In this document: positions 15,976 to 25,432 of the stretch, one piece after another | Layout: each line of letters begins with the position of its first letter | How positions within the stretch are numbered: the stretch's first letter is position 1 | Source of the DNA: Kribbella antibiotica | GTDB lineage: Bacteria > Actinomycetota > Actinomycetes > Propionibacteriales > Kribbellaceae | Assembly (NCBI RefSeq): GCF_004349055.1 | Contig: NZ_SMKX01000095.1 | Coordinates: 1 to 33,473, forward strand | Length of the DNA: 33,473 bases | Reading direction: 5' to 3' | Made by a program: the position numbers and the translations under genes | The notes under the pieces: model-generated | What the model saw: only the letters and a program-made list of their open reading frames with translations | Told to the model about the DNA's origin: nothing | Database searches by the model: none

Positions 15976-18900
15976 ATCGCTGTCCCAGCAACTCGGAAAC
16001 CTGTCGGCCGAACAGCAGGCGTCCCTGCGCGAACGGCTCCAGCAGCTCAAGGACGCTCCGGTCCCGTTCCACCAGCTGTTCCGCGACCAGGCTGCCCAGT
16101 ACCCCGACCGGGTGGCGGTCACGTTCGGGGACACCCACCTGACCTACGCGGCTCTCGACCAGTGGTCGAACCGGCTGGCCCATCACCTGCGCGACCGCGG
16201 CGTCGGCCGGGAGAGCCTGGTCGGGCTCTGCGTGTCCCGCTCGCTGGAGATGGTCATCAGTCTGCTGGCCATTCTCAAAGCCGGCGGTGCCTATGTGCCG
16301 CTCGACCCGGCCTATCCGCGGGATCGGCTGGCCTACATGGTCACGGATGCCGCGATACCCGTCGTACTCGCCCAGCACTCGGCGCTTGAGGCGCTACCGA
16401 AGACCGACGCGACCGTGGTGATCGTCGAGGACCTGCGGACCGAACTCGTGCCGCACGCGGACCCGCTTCCCGACCAGCAGAGCAGCGTCGACGACCTCGC
16501 CTATGTGATGTACACGTCCGGTTCGACCGGACGGCCCAAAGGCGTGTCCGTGACGCATCGTGGCTTCCGCGCCCTCGCTCGGTGGCAGCACCAGAACTAC
16601 GGCTTGGACACCCCGCAGCGAGTGCTGCAAGGGACCTCGCTGAACTTCGACATCTCGGTGTGGGAACTCGCGATGGCATTGCTGTCCGGCGGCACCGTCG
16701 TCCTGCCACCGCCGGACCTGCCGATGCTGGGCGCCGCCCTCGCCGATCTCCTCCAGGAGCAGGGCGTCGAGAACGTCAGCCTGACGCCTTCGGCGTTGGC
16801 CACGCTGCCCGAGGACTCGCTGTCCGCCGTCCGTTGCCTGACCGTCGGCGGAGAGCCATGCCCACTCGACCTCGTGCGCATCTGGGCGCCCGGACGGATC
16901 TTCGTCAACGGTTACGGCCCGACCGAGACCACGATCGGGGTCTGCCTGGCTCGCTACACCGCCGACCTGGACCGGGTCCACATCGGCCGGCCCCTCAACG
17001 GCACGCAGCTGTACATCCTGGACTCCAGCCATCAACCGCTACCCGAAGGCGCCGCCGGTGAGTTGTACGTCGGTGGATCCGGCGTGGCGCGCGGATACCT
17101 GGGACGGCCCGACCTGACCGCCGACGCTTTTGTCGCCAACCCGTTCGCCGCAGACGGTAGCCGCCTGTACCGCACCGGAGACCTGGCCCGGCGACGCGCG
17201 GACGGGAACATCGAACTTCTCGGTCGCGTCGACGACCAGGTCAAGATCCGCGGTTTCCGGGTCGAACTCGGCGAGATCGAGGCGACCCTCGAACAGCACC
17301 CGGACGTGCGCCACGCCGCGGTGCTGCTGCACGAGAACACCCGCACGAAACAACTCGTTGCCTACCTCAAGCAACGGGGTGACGCGACCGCCGAGGACCT
17401 CCGGTCGTTCCTGAGCGACCGGCTGCCGGAGTACATGATCCCGGGCGTCTTCGTCGTACTGAAGGATCTGCCGGTCACCACGAACGGCAAGGTCGACCGG
17501 CAGGCCCTCGCCGCGGTCAGCTGGGAAGGGCAGGCAGCAGGACCCGAGTACGTCGCGCCCCGGACCCCGGTGGAGGCACAGCTGGCGGAGATCTGGCGAA
17601 CTGTGCTGGACCTGGATCGGCCCGTCGGTGTCCACGACAGCTTCTTCGCGCTGGGCGGCGACTCGATCCTGAGCCTGCAGGTCACGTTCCGCGCCAAGCA
17701 GCTCGGTCTGCGGTTCACCGTGAAGCAACTCTTCGAGCACCAGACGATTGCCCGTCTGGCCCCGAGCGTGCAACAGCAGGCAGCGCCGAGTCTGCTGCTG
17801 CACGACCAGGGGACGGTCACCGGTCCGGTCGAGCCGACCCCGATCCAGCGATGGTTCTTCGACCAGGAGTTCACCCATCCGCACCACTTCAACCAGTCCG
17901 TGCTGATCGACGTACCCGCCCGGCTGGAAGCAACGCAGTGGGAACGCGTCCTGGTGCGGCTGCTGGAACATCACGACGCGCTGCGAACTCGCTTCGCCAC
18001 CGATGGAACCGCTGACATCGCCGGCCTCCCGGATGCTGTCCACCTCCAGGTCCACGCAGGCGAGATCGGCGACATCGCGGCCGAGACGCAGGCAGGCTTC
18101 GACCTGTCTGAAGCACCGCTGTTCCGAGCCGTCCTGTTCACCGGTCCGAGCAAGCTCTTGCTTGTCGCGCATCACCTGGTAGTCGACGTCGTCTCCTGGC
18201 AGATCCTCCTGGAAGACCTCGCGACACTCGCCGCCCAGGCGGAACAAGGGCAGGCGCTGACGCTTCCCACCAAGACCACTTCCTGGCAGTTGTGGGCCGC
18301 CCGGCTCAACCAGGCCGCAGATCCTGCGGAGCTCCCGTACTGGAACGAGCAGACCGCACCGACGCAGCCGCTTCCCATCGACGGCACCGTCGAGCACAAC
18401 ACCGTAGGTCGCAGTCGGCACCATGACGTGGTCCTCGGCCCCGAGGACACGCAGGCGCTGCTGTCCGAGCTCCCCGCGACGTTCAACACGCAGATCAACG
18501 ACGTCCTGCTGACCGCCCTCGCTTCGGCCGTCGGTGCCTGGACCAAGGACAGTCACGTCAGCATCGGCCTCGAGGGGCACGGCCGCGAGGATCTCTTCGA
18601 CGACCTCGACGTGTCGCGCACGGTCGGCTGGTTCACCACCGTCTCCCCTGTCCGGCTGCCGGTTCCGGATGAGCCCGCGACCGGGCTGAAGCTGATCAAG
18701 GACCTCCTCCGCAACCGGCCGCGGCAGGGCATCGGCTACGGGTTGCTTGCCCAAGGCCCCGAACTCCCCGCGTCCCCGGCCCAGATCAGCTTCAACCACC
18801 TCGGCCGGATCGGTCACGCGGTCACAGCATCGGAAGCGACCGGTCCCGAGGAGAACGCCGCCAACCGTCGTCCGTACCTGATCGACATCGTCAGCCACCT

Positions 18901-19110
18901 CCACGAGGGCCGGCTGCACCTGCGGTGGACGTACGGCGAGGACGCTCATCACGAGAGCACGATCCGTCAGCTCGCCGACCACGCCCTCGACGTACTCCGG
19001 CAACTGATCGCGGCGGCACGCTCCGCGGACGTCAACGGCTACAGCCCCTCCGACTTCCCACTCACCAGCCTGACTCAGCCACAGCTCGACGCGCTCGTCG
19101 CCGACGTTCG
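14560..19110 (+). other. Module 3, split over two proteins: C // A-T-E, unassigned D residue
   Basis: C3 ends NRPS1 and A3-T3-E2 begin NRPS2. C3 follows an epimerase and is DCL-like (CYPQTLVQQGLLFQS, HHAILDG). Pocket residues of A3 read D-I-W-S-T-G-G-I-G, which I cannot match to a known substrate. T3 has GGDSI (Ser566 of NRPS2) and E2 has HHLVVDVVSW (735-744), so the residue should be D. This is a good candidate slot for an amino acid made by the downstream Leu-type enzymes. Confidence 0.7.
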
Positions 19111-22100
19111 CGACCGGCGACCGAACACCTCGCGCCGCCCGCTGACGGACTGCTACCCGCAGACTCCCATCCAGCAGGGGTTGCGCTTCCAAAGCCAGTA
19201 CGCGCCGGGCCAAGGCGTCTACCACGTCCAACTGATCGTCGAGATCGAGCAGATCCTCGATGTCGAGCTCTTCCGGCAAGCCTGGTCACAGGTGATGTCC
19301 CGGCATCCGATCCTGCGGACCGGATTCTGGGAGACCGACACCGGCCAGGCCCTGCAGGTGGTCTTCGACACGATCGAGGTCCCGTTGTGGGCCGAGGACT
19401 GGCGTGACGGCGACCGCCTGGACAGTTACCTGGACGAGGATCGGGCGACCGGCTTCTCGTCGGACGACATCCCGCAGTGGTGGATGCTCCTCGCTCGGAC
19501 CGGCGACGCCGGCTATCGCCTGGTCTGGAGCGCTCATCACGCCATCCTCGACGGCTGGAGCATCAGCCTCCTCCTCGACGACGCCGCCCGGCACTACGAC
19601 GCCCTGGTCCAAGGTCGTTCCCTCGACGATCTGCCCGTCCTGCCCTATCGCGAGTACGTCGAATGGCTGGCCGGCCAGGATCTCCAAGCGGCCGAGCTCT
19701 ACTGGCGGGAGACGCTCGAGGGACTCGAGGCTCCGACTCCGATCAGCAACCGGAGCACCGCCGGTACCGGTGAACCCGTTCCTCAAGCCCGGCGCGAGTT
19801 CTTCCTCACCGCGGCCGAGACCAGCGGGCTACGCAGCTTCGCCCAGCAGCACGGCCTGACGGTCAACGCCGTGCTGCAAGGTGCCTGGGGACTACTGCTC
19901 GGGAGCTACACCAACTCCGACGATGTCGTGTTCGGCACGGTCAGCTCCGGGCGCCCGGCCGACATTCTCGGCATCGAAGACATGGCCGGTCTGTTCATCA
20001 ACACGCTTCCGCTCCGGGTCCGGATTCCCCGTCGGACCACTGCACTCGAGTGGCTGCGGCAGTTGCAGGAGCAGAGTGTCCAGCTCCGCCAGTACGACTA
20101 CAGCCCACTCGGTCAGGTCCGGCGCTGGAGCGATCTCCCGCCCAACACGCCGCTGTTCGACACCCTCTTCGTCTTCGAGAACTACCCGGAGCGGCCGGAC
20201 CGCGAGAGCGGGCTGAAGCTCGATGCGGTCGGTTCACTCGAGCAGACGCACTATCCACTCACTGTCGTCATCACAGGTGGAGAGCAACTCGGCGTCAGCA
20301 TCTTCTTCGATCCGCTGCGGTACGACGATCGGCTGGTCGAGGCGATCTTCACGCACCTGCGGCAACTCTGCCGAGGGCTCGTGGTGTCTCCGGACAAGCC
20401 CCTGGCCCAGCTGCAGATGCTCACCGACGACGAACGCGGTCGTGCTCTCGACGACTGGAGCACGGACAGCACGTCGTACGACGATGTCCCCTACCTGCAC
20501 GAACTGATCGGGGACCAGACACTCGCGACACCGGACGCCATCGCGATCGTGCAGGACGAGCAGCAGCTCACCTATCGCGAACTGGACCAGCGCGCGAATC
20601 AGCTGGCGCACTGGCTCCAGGATCGAGGTATCGGTCCCGAGGTGCTCGTCGGCCTGTGCGTCGACCGTTCGCTGGAAGGCATCATCGGCCTGCTCGGCGT
20701 CCTCAAGGCCGGTGGGGGCTATGTCCCGCTCGACCCGCGCAATCCGCTCGAGCGGTTGTCCTTCGTCGCCCAGGACGCCGGGCTCCGCCTGCTGTTGACG
20801 CAGTCGCACCTGCTGGCCGGCGTACCGGCCGACGAGCTGCCCACACTCTGCCTCGACACCGAGTGGTCGTCCGTCGCCTCGGATCGGACCGAAGCGCCGC
20901 TGACCACGCTGACGCCGGACAACCTGGCGTACATCATCTACACGTCGGGATCCACGGGGAAGCCGAAGGGTGTGATGGTCGCCCATCGATGCCTCGGCCA
21001 CGTCGTGCCCTGGATCCGCCGGCACGGTTGCTTCACCGAACCGCAGAACGTGCTGCAGGTCGCCTCGCTGAGTTTCGACTTCTCGGTCTGGGAGGTGCTG
21101 CTCCCCCTGATGACCGGCGGGACCCTGCACCTGCCACCCGGCGACGTCCGCATGATCGGCAACGACCTGTACGACGTTCTCGTCGAACGGTCCATCGAGA
21201 GCCTCAACTTCACGCCAGGCGCCTTGGCGACCCTCCCGTCCGACGCATCGCTGCCGCACCTGCGCACCCTCGTGGTCGGCGGCGAGGCCTATCCGGCCGA
21301 TCTGATCCGCACGTGGGCGCCGGGCCGCACCTTCTTCAACGTCTACGGACCGACCGAGACCACGATCTTCGCCACGGGGACGCAGACCGACGAGTCCCTC
21401 GAAACGATCCACATCGGCCGCCCGATCACCAACGTCCGCACCTACGTCCTCGACGCCGCCCTGCGGCCAGTACCTGCCGGTGTCCCCGGCGAGCTCTACA
21501 TCGGCGGCGTCGGAGTCACCCGTGGGTATCTCAACCGGCCGGACCTCACCGCGGACGTCTTCGTCGCCGACCCGTTCGGCGAACCCGGCGGCCGGCTGTA
21601 CAAGAGCGGTGACCTCGTCCGCTTGCTTGCCGACGGCAACATCGAGTTCGTCGGCCGGACCGACAACCAGGTGAAGATCCGCGGCTTCCGGATGGAACTC
21701 GGAGAGATCGACGCCGTCCTGGAGCAGCACCCCGCGGTGCGTGGCTGCGCCACCCTCGCCCAGCCGGACGGTTCGAGCCGGCGTCTCGTGGCGTACGTCG
21801 TCGCCGACGCGGTCACGCCCGAACTCAGCGAGGTGCTGCGAGCCCACCTGCGGAAGCACCTTCTGCCGTACATGGTTCCGTCCGCGTTCGTCTACCTCGA
21901 CCGGCTGCCGCTCAACAGCAACGGAAAGGTGAACCGGAAGGTCCTCCCGCTTCCCGACGACGCGACCGAACCTGTTGCCGATGACAACGTCCCGCCGCGC
22001 ACCGAGACCGAGGCGACCCTGGCAGCGATCTGGTCGGACGTCCTGCACCATCCGGTGCACGGCGTGTACGACGACTTCTTCGTCCTCGGCGGGCACTCCC

Positions 22101-25100
22101 TGCTCGCGGTCAAGGTGGTGGCCCGGGTTCAGCAGGCGTTCGCGGTCGACCTCCCGGTCCGGGTTCTGTTCGAGCAGCCGACGATCGCCCAGGTCGCGGC
22201 AACGATCGACAGTCTGGCGCGCGAGCAGGATCATGCGAACGTTCCGCTGGTTCCGGTTCCACGGGACCAGGCTGTCCCTGCAACGTTCGATCAACGTCGA
22301 GTCTGGTATCTGGAGCAGCTTCGGCCCGACAGCGCGCTCTACACCGTCGGCTGGTTGCTGTACAAGCACACCTCGATCGATCCCGAACGACTCCGGGCTG
22401 CGCTGGCGACACTCATCGAGCGTCACGAGAGCCTGCGCACCACGCTGACGTCGTCCTCGGGCCAGTTGTGGCAGACGATCGCCGACCCCGGCAGCGTCGT
22501 ACTGGCTGTGTCCGATCTGTCGGGCGAACCGGCTGCGCGGCATCGTGAAGCAGTCCAGGCACTCACGCACGACCTGTGGCTCGAGCCGTTCGATCTCGCA
22601 GCGGGCCCGCTGTTCCGCGTCCTGCTGATCCAGCTGCCGGACAGCGAATCACTGCTGGCGTTCAGCGCGCACCACGCGATCATCGACGGCTACTCGATGG
22701 GAATCCTCAACGACGAACTCTTCAAGCTCTACGACTCCCCCGAGACCGTCCTTGCCCCGCTACCGATCCAGTACGCCGATTACGCAGCCTGGCAAGCGCA
22801 GTGGCTCGAGGAGGAGCGCCTCCGTCCGCACCTGGACTACTGGACCGAACATCTGGCCGATGCGCCGGCGTTGATCTCGCTGCCGACCGATCACCCCCGG
22901 CCTGCAGTCCAGAGTCATCGAGGCGCCACCACGGTTTCCTCGCTGCCAACCGCAGTGGGGAAACGGCTCGACCTCCTGAGCCGGTCGCATCGGACGACCT
23001 CGTTCGTGACCGTGCTCAGCGCCTTCGCGATTGTCCTGTCGCGCTACAGCGGACAGGACAAGGTGGTGATCGGTATCCCGGTCGCCAACCGGGGGCGGGT
23101 CGAGACCGAGCCGCTGATCGGCTTCCTCGTCAACACGGTGCCGCTCTGTGTGAATCTGAGCGGCGAACCGACCTTCGGCGGAGTGGTCGATCAGGTACGC
23201 CGAAAGCTGCTGGAGGCCCAGAGCCACCAGGAGGTGCCCTTCGATCGCATCGTCGAGGAGCTCCGTCCGGACCGCAGCCTGAGTCACAGTCCGGTGTTCC
23301 AGGTGATGTTCACCGGCCTCGACAAGCTCTTCGACGATCCGACGGATCAGCCGGACTGGATCCACGACGTCACGGACGCGGGAATCGGTGTGTCGAAGTT
23401 CGACCTGGGCCTCAGCATCACGCGCCGGCAAGGGCGGCTGCAGTTCACCTTCGAGTACGGGACCGATCTGTTCGGGCCGGCGACAATCGCCGGGCTCGAT
23501 GAACACCTGCGGACGCTGCTCGCCACGGCCGTCGACGCTCCGGCTACGCCGATCGCCCAGCTCCCGCTCCTCACCCCGACCGAGCGGACCACGATCCTCG
23601 AGACCCGCAACGCCACCGAGGACGAATCCACCGCACGACCGGTTCTCCTGCACCACCTCTTCGAAGAGCAGGCCCGAACCGTCCCGGATCGCGTCGCGGT
23701 GTCCTTCGAGGACCAGCAACTGACATACGCCGAGCTTGACCGGCGGGCCAACAGTCTCGCGCGGGTCCTCGCCGATCGGGGTGTCGGTCCGGAGACACCG
23801 GTCGGAATCTGCATGAACCGCTCGCTCGATCTCGTGATCGGCCTGCTCGGCATCCTCAAGGCCGGTGGTGCCTACGTGCCGCTCGATCCCGAGTACCCGG
23901 CAGACCGACTGCGGTACATCGCCGAGAACGCGAACCTCACCATCACACTGACCGATGCCGACATCAGCACACTCGAGACCACTGACGGGCCGGCGCCCGA
24001 TGTCAGTGCCGGCCCGGACAACCTCGCCTACGTCATCTACACGTCGGGTTCGACCGGCCGACCCAAAGGCGCGATGCTGTCTCATCGCGGTATCTGCAAC
24101 CGGCTGCTGTGGATGCAGAACACCTACCAGCTCCAGCACCACGATCACGTCCTGCAGAAGACACCGTTCAGCTTCGACGTCTCGGTCTGGGAGTTCTTCT
24201 GGCCACTCGTCGCCGGCGCGCGACTGCACCTCGCATCGCCGGGTGGGCACAAGGATCCGGCGTACCTGGCTGAACTGATCGACGCGCAAAGCATCAGCGT
24301 GATGCACTTCGTGCCCTCGATGCTGGTGACGTTCCTCCAACAGCGGTCGGCGACCGAGCGCTGCCGCAGCCTTCGTGACGTGATGTGCAGCGGCGAGGCA
24401 CTGCCGCCCGACGTCCAGGCGCAGTTCGAGCAGCTGCTGCCACGGACGCGCCTGCACAACCTCTACGGCCCGACCGAGGCATCGGTCGACGTGAGCTACT
24501 GGGAATGCATGCCTGGAGCAACGACGGTTCCGATCGGCCGTCCGGTCGCGAACACCCAGCTGTACGTCCTCGACACCACGATGTCTCCCGTTCCCGACGG
24601 CGTGATCGGTGAGTTGTTCATCGGCGGTGTACAGCTAGCCCGTGGCTACCTGGCTCGCCCGGACCTGACCGCCGAACGCTTCGTGGCCGACCCGTTCGGG
24701 CGAGGTCGCCTGTACGCGACCGGCGACCTGGCCAGGTTCCGCCCGGACGGCGCCATCGAGTACGTCGGTCGCACGGACCACCAGGTGAAGATCCGTGGCC
24801 ATCGCATCGAGATCGGGGAGATCGAATCCGTCCTCGCCGAGCATCCGGACGTCGGGTCGTGCCTGGTGGTGATGCACGAGGTCACGTCGACCGACAAGCG
24901 GCTGACGGCCTTCCTGACTCCGTCGGCCGGGCAGCCGGTACGAGACGACGTGCTACGGGCCCACCTGCTCGAACGGTTGCCGGAGTACGCCGTACCGACG
25001 TACTTCGTCACGTTGCCGGAGCTGCCGCTGACGCCGAACGGGAAGGTGGACCGGAAGGCGCTGCCGAGTCTGTCCGACATCGTGCAGCAGGCCAGGAAGT

Positions 25101-25396
25101 CCGAGGCTTACGCACCGCCGACCACTCCGACCGAAGGCGTGCTCGCCGGGATCTGGGCCAGGTTGCTGAAGCTCGACCAGGTCGGCATCCACGACGACTT
25201 CTTCGGTCTCGGCGGCCATTCGTTGCTGGTGGCATCGATGGCGACCGAGGTCCAGGAGCTGTGGGACATCTCGCTGATGCTGCCGATGGTGTACCAGAAC
25301 CGGACCGTTGCGCAGCTCGCCCACCTGGTCGACGACCTGATCGCCGGCGGTGCCGACGACGAACCCGACGCGACCGAGCTCTTCGACCTGCTCTGA
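15968..25396 (+). CDS. Nonribosomal peptide synthetase 2: A-T-E-C-A-T-C-A-T, no thioesterase
   Basis: 3142 residues; the ATG overlaps the NRPS1 stop by 8 nt. A short helical start (LSAEQQASLRERLQQL) looks like the partner of the NRPS1 tail. Domains: A3 (about 33-510); T3 (Ser566); E2 (about 590-1030); C4 (about 1060-1480, HHAILDG from 1190); A4 (about 1510-1990); T4 (Ser2044); C5 (about 2090-2530, HHAIIDG from 2235); A5 (about 2560-3030); T5 (Ser3085, GGHSL). The protein ends 57 residues after Ser3085, with no thioesterase, reductase or terminal condensation domain. Release must be in trans, and the next gene is the obvious candidate. A4 has NGKVNRK in motif A10 instead of NGKVDRK; the catalytic Lys is kept. 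Confidence 0.98.
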   Translation: MTESLSQQLGNLSAEQQASLRERLQQLKDAPVPFHQLFRDQAAQYPDRVAVTFGDTHLTYAALDQWSNRLAHHLRDRGVGRESLVGLCVSRSLEMVISLLAILKAGGAYVPLDPAYPRDRLAYMVTDAAIPVVLAQHSALEALPKTDATVVIVEDLRTELVPHADPLPDQQSSVDDLAYVMYTSGSTGRPKGVSVTHRGFRALARWQHQNYGLDTPQRVLQGTSLNFDISVWELAMALLSGGTVVLPPPDLPMLGAALADLLQEQGVENVSLTPSALATLPEDSLSAVRCLTVGGEPCPLDLVRIWAPGRIFVNGYGPTETTIGVCLARYTADLDRVHIGRPLNGTQLYILDSSHQPLPEGAAGELYVGGSGVARGYLGRPDLTADAFVANPFAADGSRLYRTGDLARRRADGNIELLGRVDDQVKIRGFRVELGEIEATLEQHPDVRHAAVLLHENTRTKQLVAYLKQRGDATAEDLRSFLSDRLPEYMIPGVFVVLKDLPVTTNGKVDRQALAAVSWEGQAAGPEYVAPRTPVEAQLAEIWRTVLDLDRPVGVHDSFFALGGDSILSLQVTFRAKQLGLRFTVKQLFEHQTIARLAPSVQQQAAPSLLLHDQGTVTGPVEPTPIQRWFFDQEFTHPHHFNQSVLIDVPARLEATQWERVLVRLLEHHDALRTRFATDGTADIAGLPDAVHLQVHAGEIGDIAAETQAGFDLSEAPLFRAVLFTGPSKLLLVAHHLVVDVVSWQILLEDLATLAAQAEQGQALTLPTKTTSWQLWAARLNQAADPAELPYWNEQTAPTQPLPIDGTVEHNTVGRSRHHDVVLGPEDTQALLSELPATFNTQINDVLLTALASAVGAWTKDSHVSIGLEGHGREDLFDDLDVSRTVGWFTTVSPVRLPVPDEPATGLKLIKDLLRNRPRQGIGYGLLAQGPELPASPAQISFNHLGRIGHAVTASEATGPEENAANRRPYLIDIVSHLHEGRLHLRWTYGEDAHHESTIRQLADHALDVLRQLIAAARSADVNGYSPSDFPLTSLTQPQLDALVADVRDRRPNTSRRPLTDCYPQTPIQQGLRFQSQYAPGQGVYHVQLIVEIEQILDVELFRQAWSQVMSRHPILRTGFWETDTGQALQVVFDTIEVPLWAEDWRDGDRLDSYLDEDRATGFSSDDIPQWWMLLARTGDAGYRLVWSAHHAILDGWSISLLLDDAARHYDALVQGRSLDDLPVLPYREYVEWLAGQDLQAAELYWRETLEGLEAPTPISNRSTAGTGEPVPQARREFFLTAAETSGLRSFAQQHGLTVNAVLQGAWGLLLGSYTNSDDVVFGTVSSGRPADILGIEDMAGLFINTLPLRVRIPRRTTALEWLRQLQEQSVQLRQYDYSPLGQVRRWSDLPPNTPLFDTLFVFENYPERPDRESGLKLDAVGSLEQTHYPLTVVITGGEQLGVSIFFDPLRYDDRLVEAIFTHLRQLCRGLVVSPDKPLAQLQMLTDDERGRALDDWSTDSTSYDDVPYLHELIGDQTLATPDAIAIVQDEQQLTYRELDQRANQLAHWLQDRGIGPEVLVGLCVDRSLEGIIGLLGVLKAGGGYVPLDPRNPLERLSFVAQDAGLRLLLTQSHLLAGVPADELPTLCLDTEWSSVASDRTEAPLTTLTPDNLAYIIYTSGSTGKPKGVMVAHRCLGHVVPWIRRHGCFTEPQNVLQVASLSFDFSVWEVLLPLMTGGTLHLPPGDVRMIGNDLYDVLVERSIESLNFTPGALATLPSDASLPHLRTLVVGGEAYPADLIRTWAPGRTFFNVYGPTETTIFATGTQTDESLETIHIGRPITNVRTYVLDAALRPVPAGVPGELYIGGVGVTRGYLNRPDLTADVFVADPFGEPGGRLYKSGDLVRLLADGNIEFVGRTDNQVKIRGFRMELGEIDAVLEQHPAVRGCATLAQPDGSSRRLVAYVVADAVTPELSEVLRAHLRKHLLPYMVPSAFVYLDRLPLNSNGKVNRKVLPLPDDATEPVADDNVPPRTETEATLAAIWSDVLHHPVHGVYDDFFVLGGHSLLAVKVVARVQQAFAVDLPVRVLFEQPTIAQVAATIDSLAREQDHANVPLVPVPRDQAVPATFDQRRVWYLEQLRPDSALYTVGWLLYKHTSIDPERLRAALATLIERHESLRTTLTSSSGQLWQTIADPGSVVLAVSDLSGEPAARHREAVQALTHDLWLEPFDLAAGPLFRVLLIQLPDSESLLAFSAHHAIIDGYSMGILNDELFKLYDSPETVLAPLPIQYADYAAWQAQWLEEERLRPHLDYWTEHLADAPALISLPTDHPRPAVQSHRGATTVSSLPTAVGKRLDLLSRSHRTTSFVTVLSAFAIVLSRYSGQDKVVIGIPVANRGRVETEPLIGFLVNTVPLCVNLSGEPTFGGVVDQVRRKLLEAQSHQEVPFDRIVEELRPDRSLSHSPVFQVMFTGLDKLFDDPTDQPDWIHDVTDAGIGVSKFDLGLSITRRQGRLQFTFEYGTDLFGPATIAGLDEHLRTLLATAVDAPATPIAQLPLLTPTERTTILETRNATEDESTARPVLLHHLFEEQARTVPDRVAVSFEDQQLTYAELDRRANSLARVLADRGVGPETPVGICMNRSLDLVIGLLGILKAGGAYVPLDPEYPADRLRYIAENANLTITLTDADISTLETTDGPAPDVSAGPDNLAYVIYTSGSTGRPKGAMLSHRGICNRLLWMQNTYQLQHHDHVLQKTPFSFDVSVWEFFWPLVAGARLHLASPGGHKDPAYLAELIDAQSISVMHFVPSMLVTFLQQRSATERCRSLRDVMCSGEALPPDVQAQFEQLLPRTRLHNLYGPTEASVDVSYWECMPGATTVPIGRPVANTQLYVLDTTMSPVPDGVIGELFIGGVQLARGYLARPDLTAERFVADPFGRGRLYATGDLARFRPDGAIEYVGRTDHQVKIRGHRIEIGEIESVLAEHPDVGSCLVVMHEVTSTDKRLTAFLTPSAGQPVRDDVLRAHLLERLPEYAVPTYFVTLPELPLTPNGKVDRKALPSLSDIVQQARKSEAYAPPTTPTEGVLAGIWARLLKLDQVGIHDDFFGLGGHSLLVASMATEVQELWDISLMLPMVYQNRTVAQLAHLVDDLIAGGADDEPDATELFDLL
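19130..22220 (+). other. Module 4: C-A-T, Thr-like pocket
   Basis: C4 follows E2 and resembles C3 closely, as expected for a DCL domain. Pocket residues of A4 read D-F-W-N-V-G-V-I-F. The first six agree with the Thr code (DFWN, V or I, G), but the last three differ from the usual M-V-H. The substrate may be Thr, a modified Thr, or a residue that fills the space left by the missing His. There is no epimerase, so the residue is L. Confidence 0.6.
22230..25396 (+). other. Module 5: C-A-T, predicted Ser
   Basis: C5 is LCL-like (FDQRRVWYLEQLRPDS, HHAIIDG). Pocket residues of A5 read D-V-W-H-M-S-L-V-D, an almost exact match to the known Ser codes (DVWH, L or F, SL, I or V, D). This is the clearest substrate call in the line. 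Ser is therefore the probable C-terminal residue, loaded on T5 with no cis thioesterase to release it. Confidence 0.8.
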
Positions 25397-25432
25397 GCGT
25401 CCGCCCCCATTCGCCGTACCGAAGGAGAAACC

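Noticed and set aside
17039..24457. Several long minus-strand frames inside NRPS2 (746, 778 and 565 codons)
   Set aside because: Same shadow effect of GC-rich third positions. None has a recognisable domain or ribosome site.
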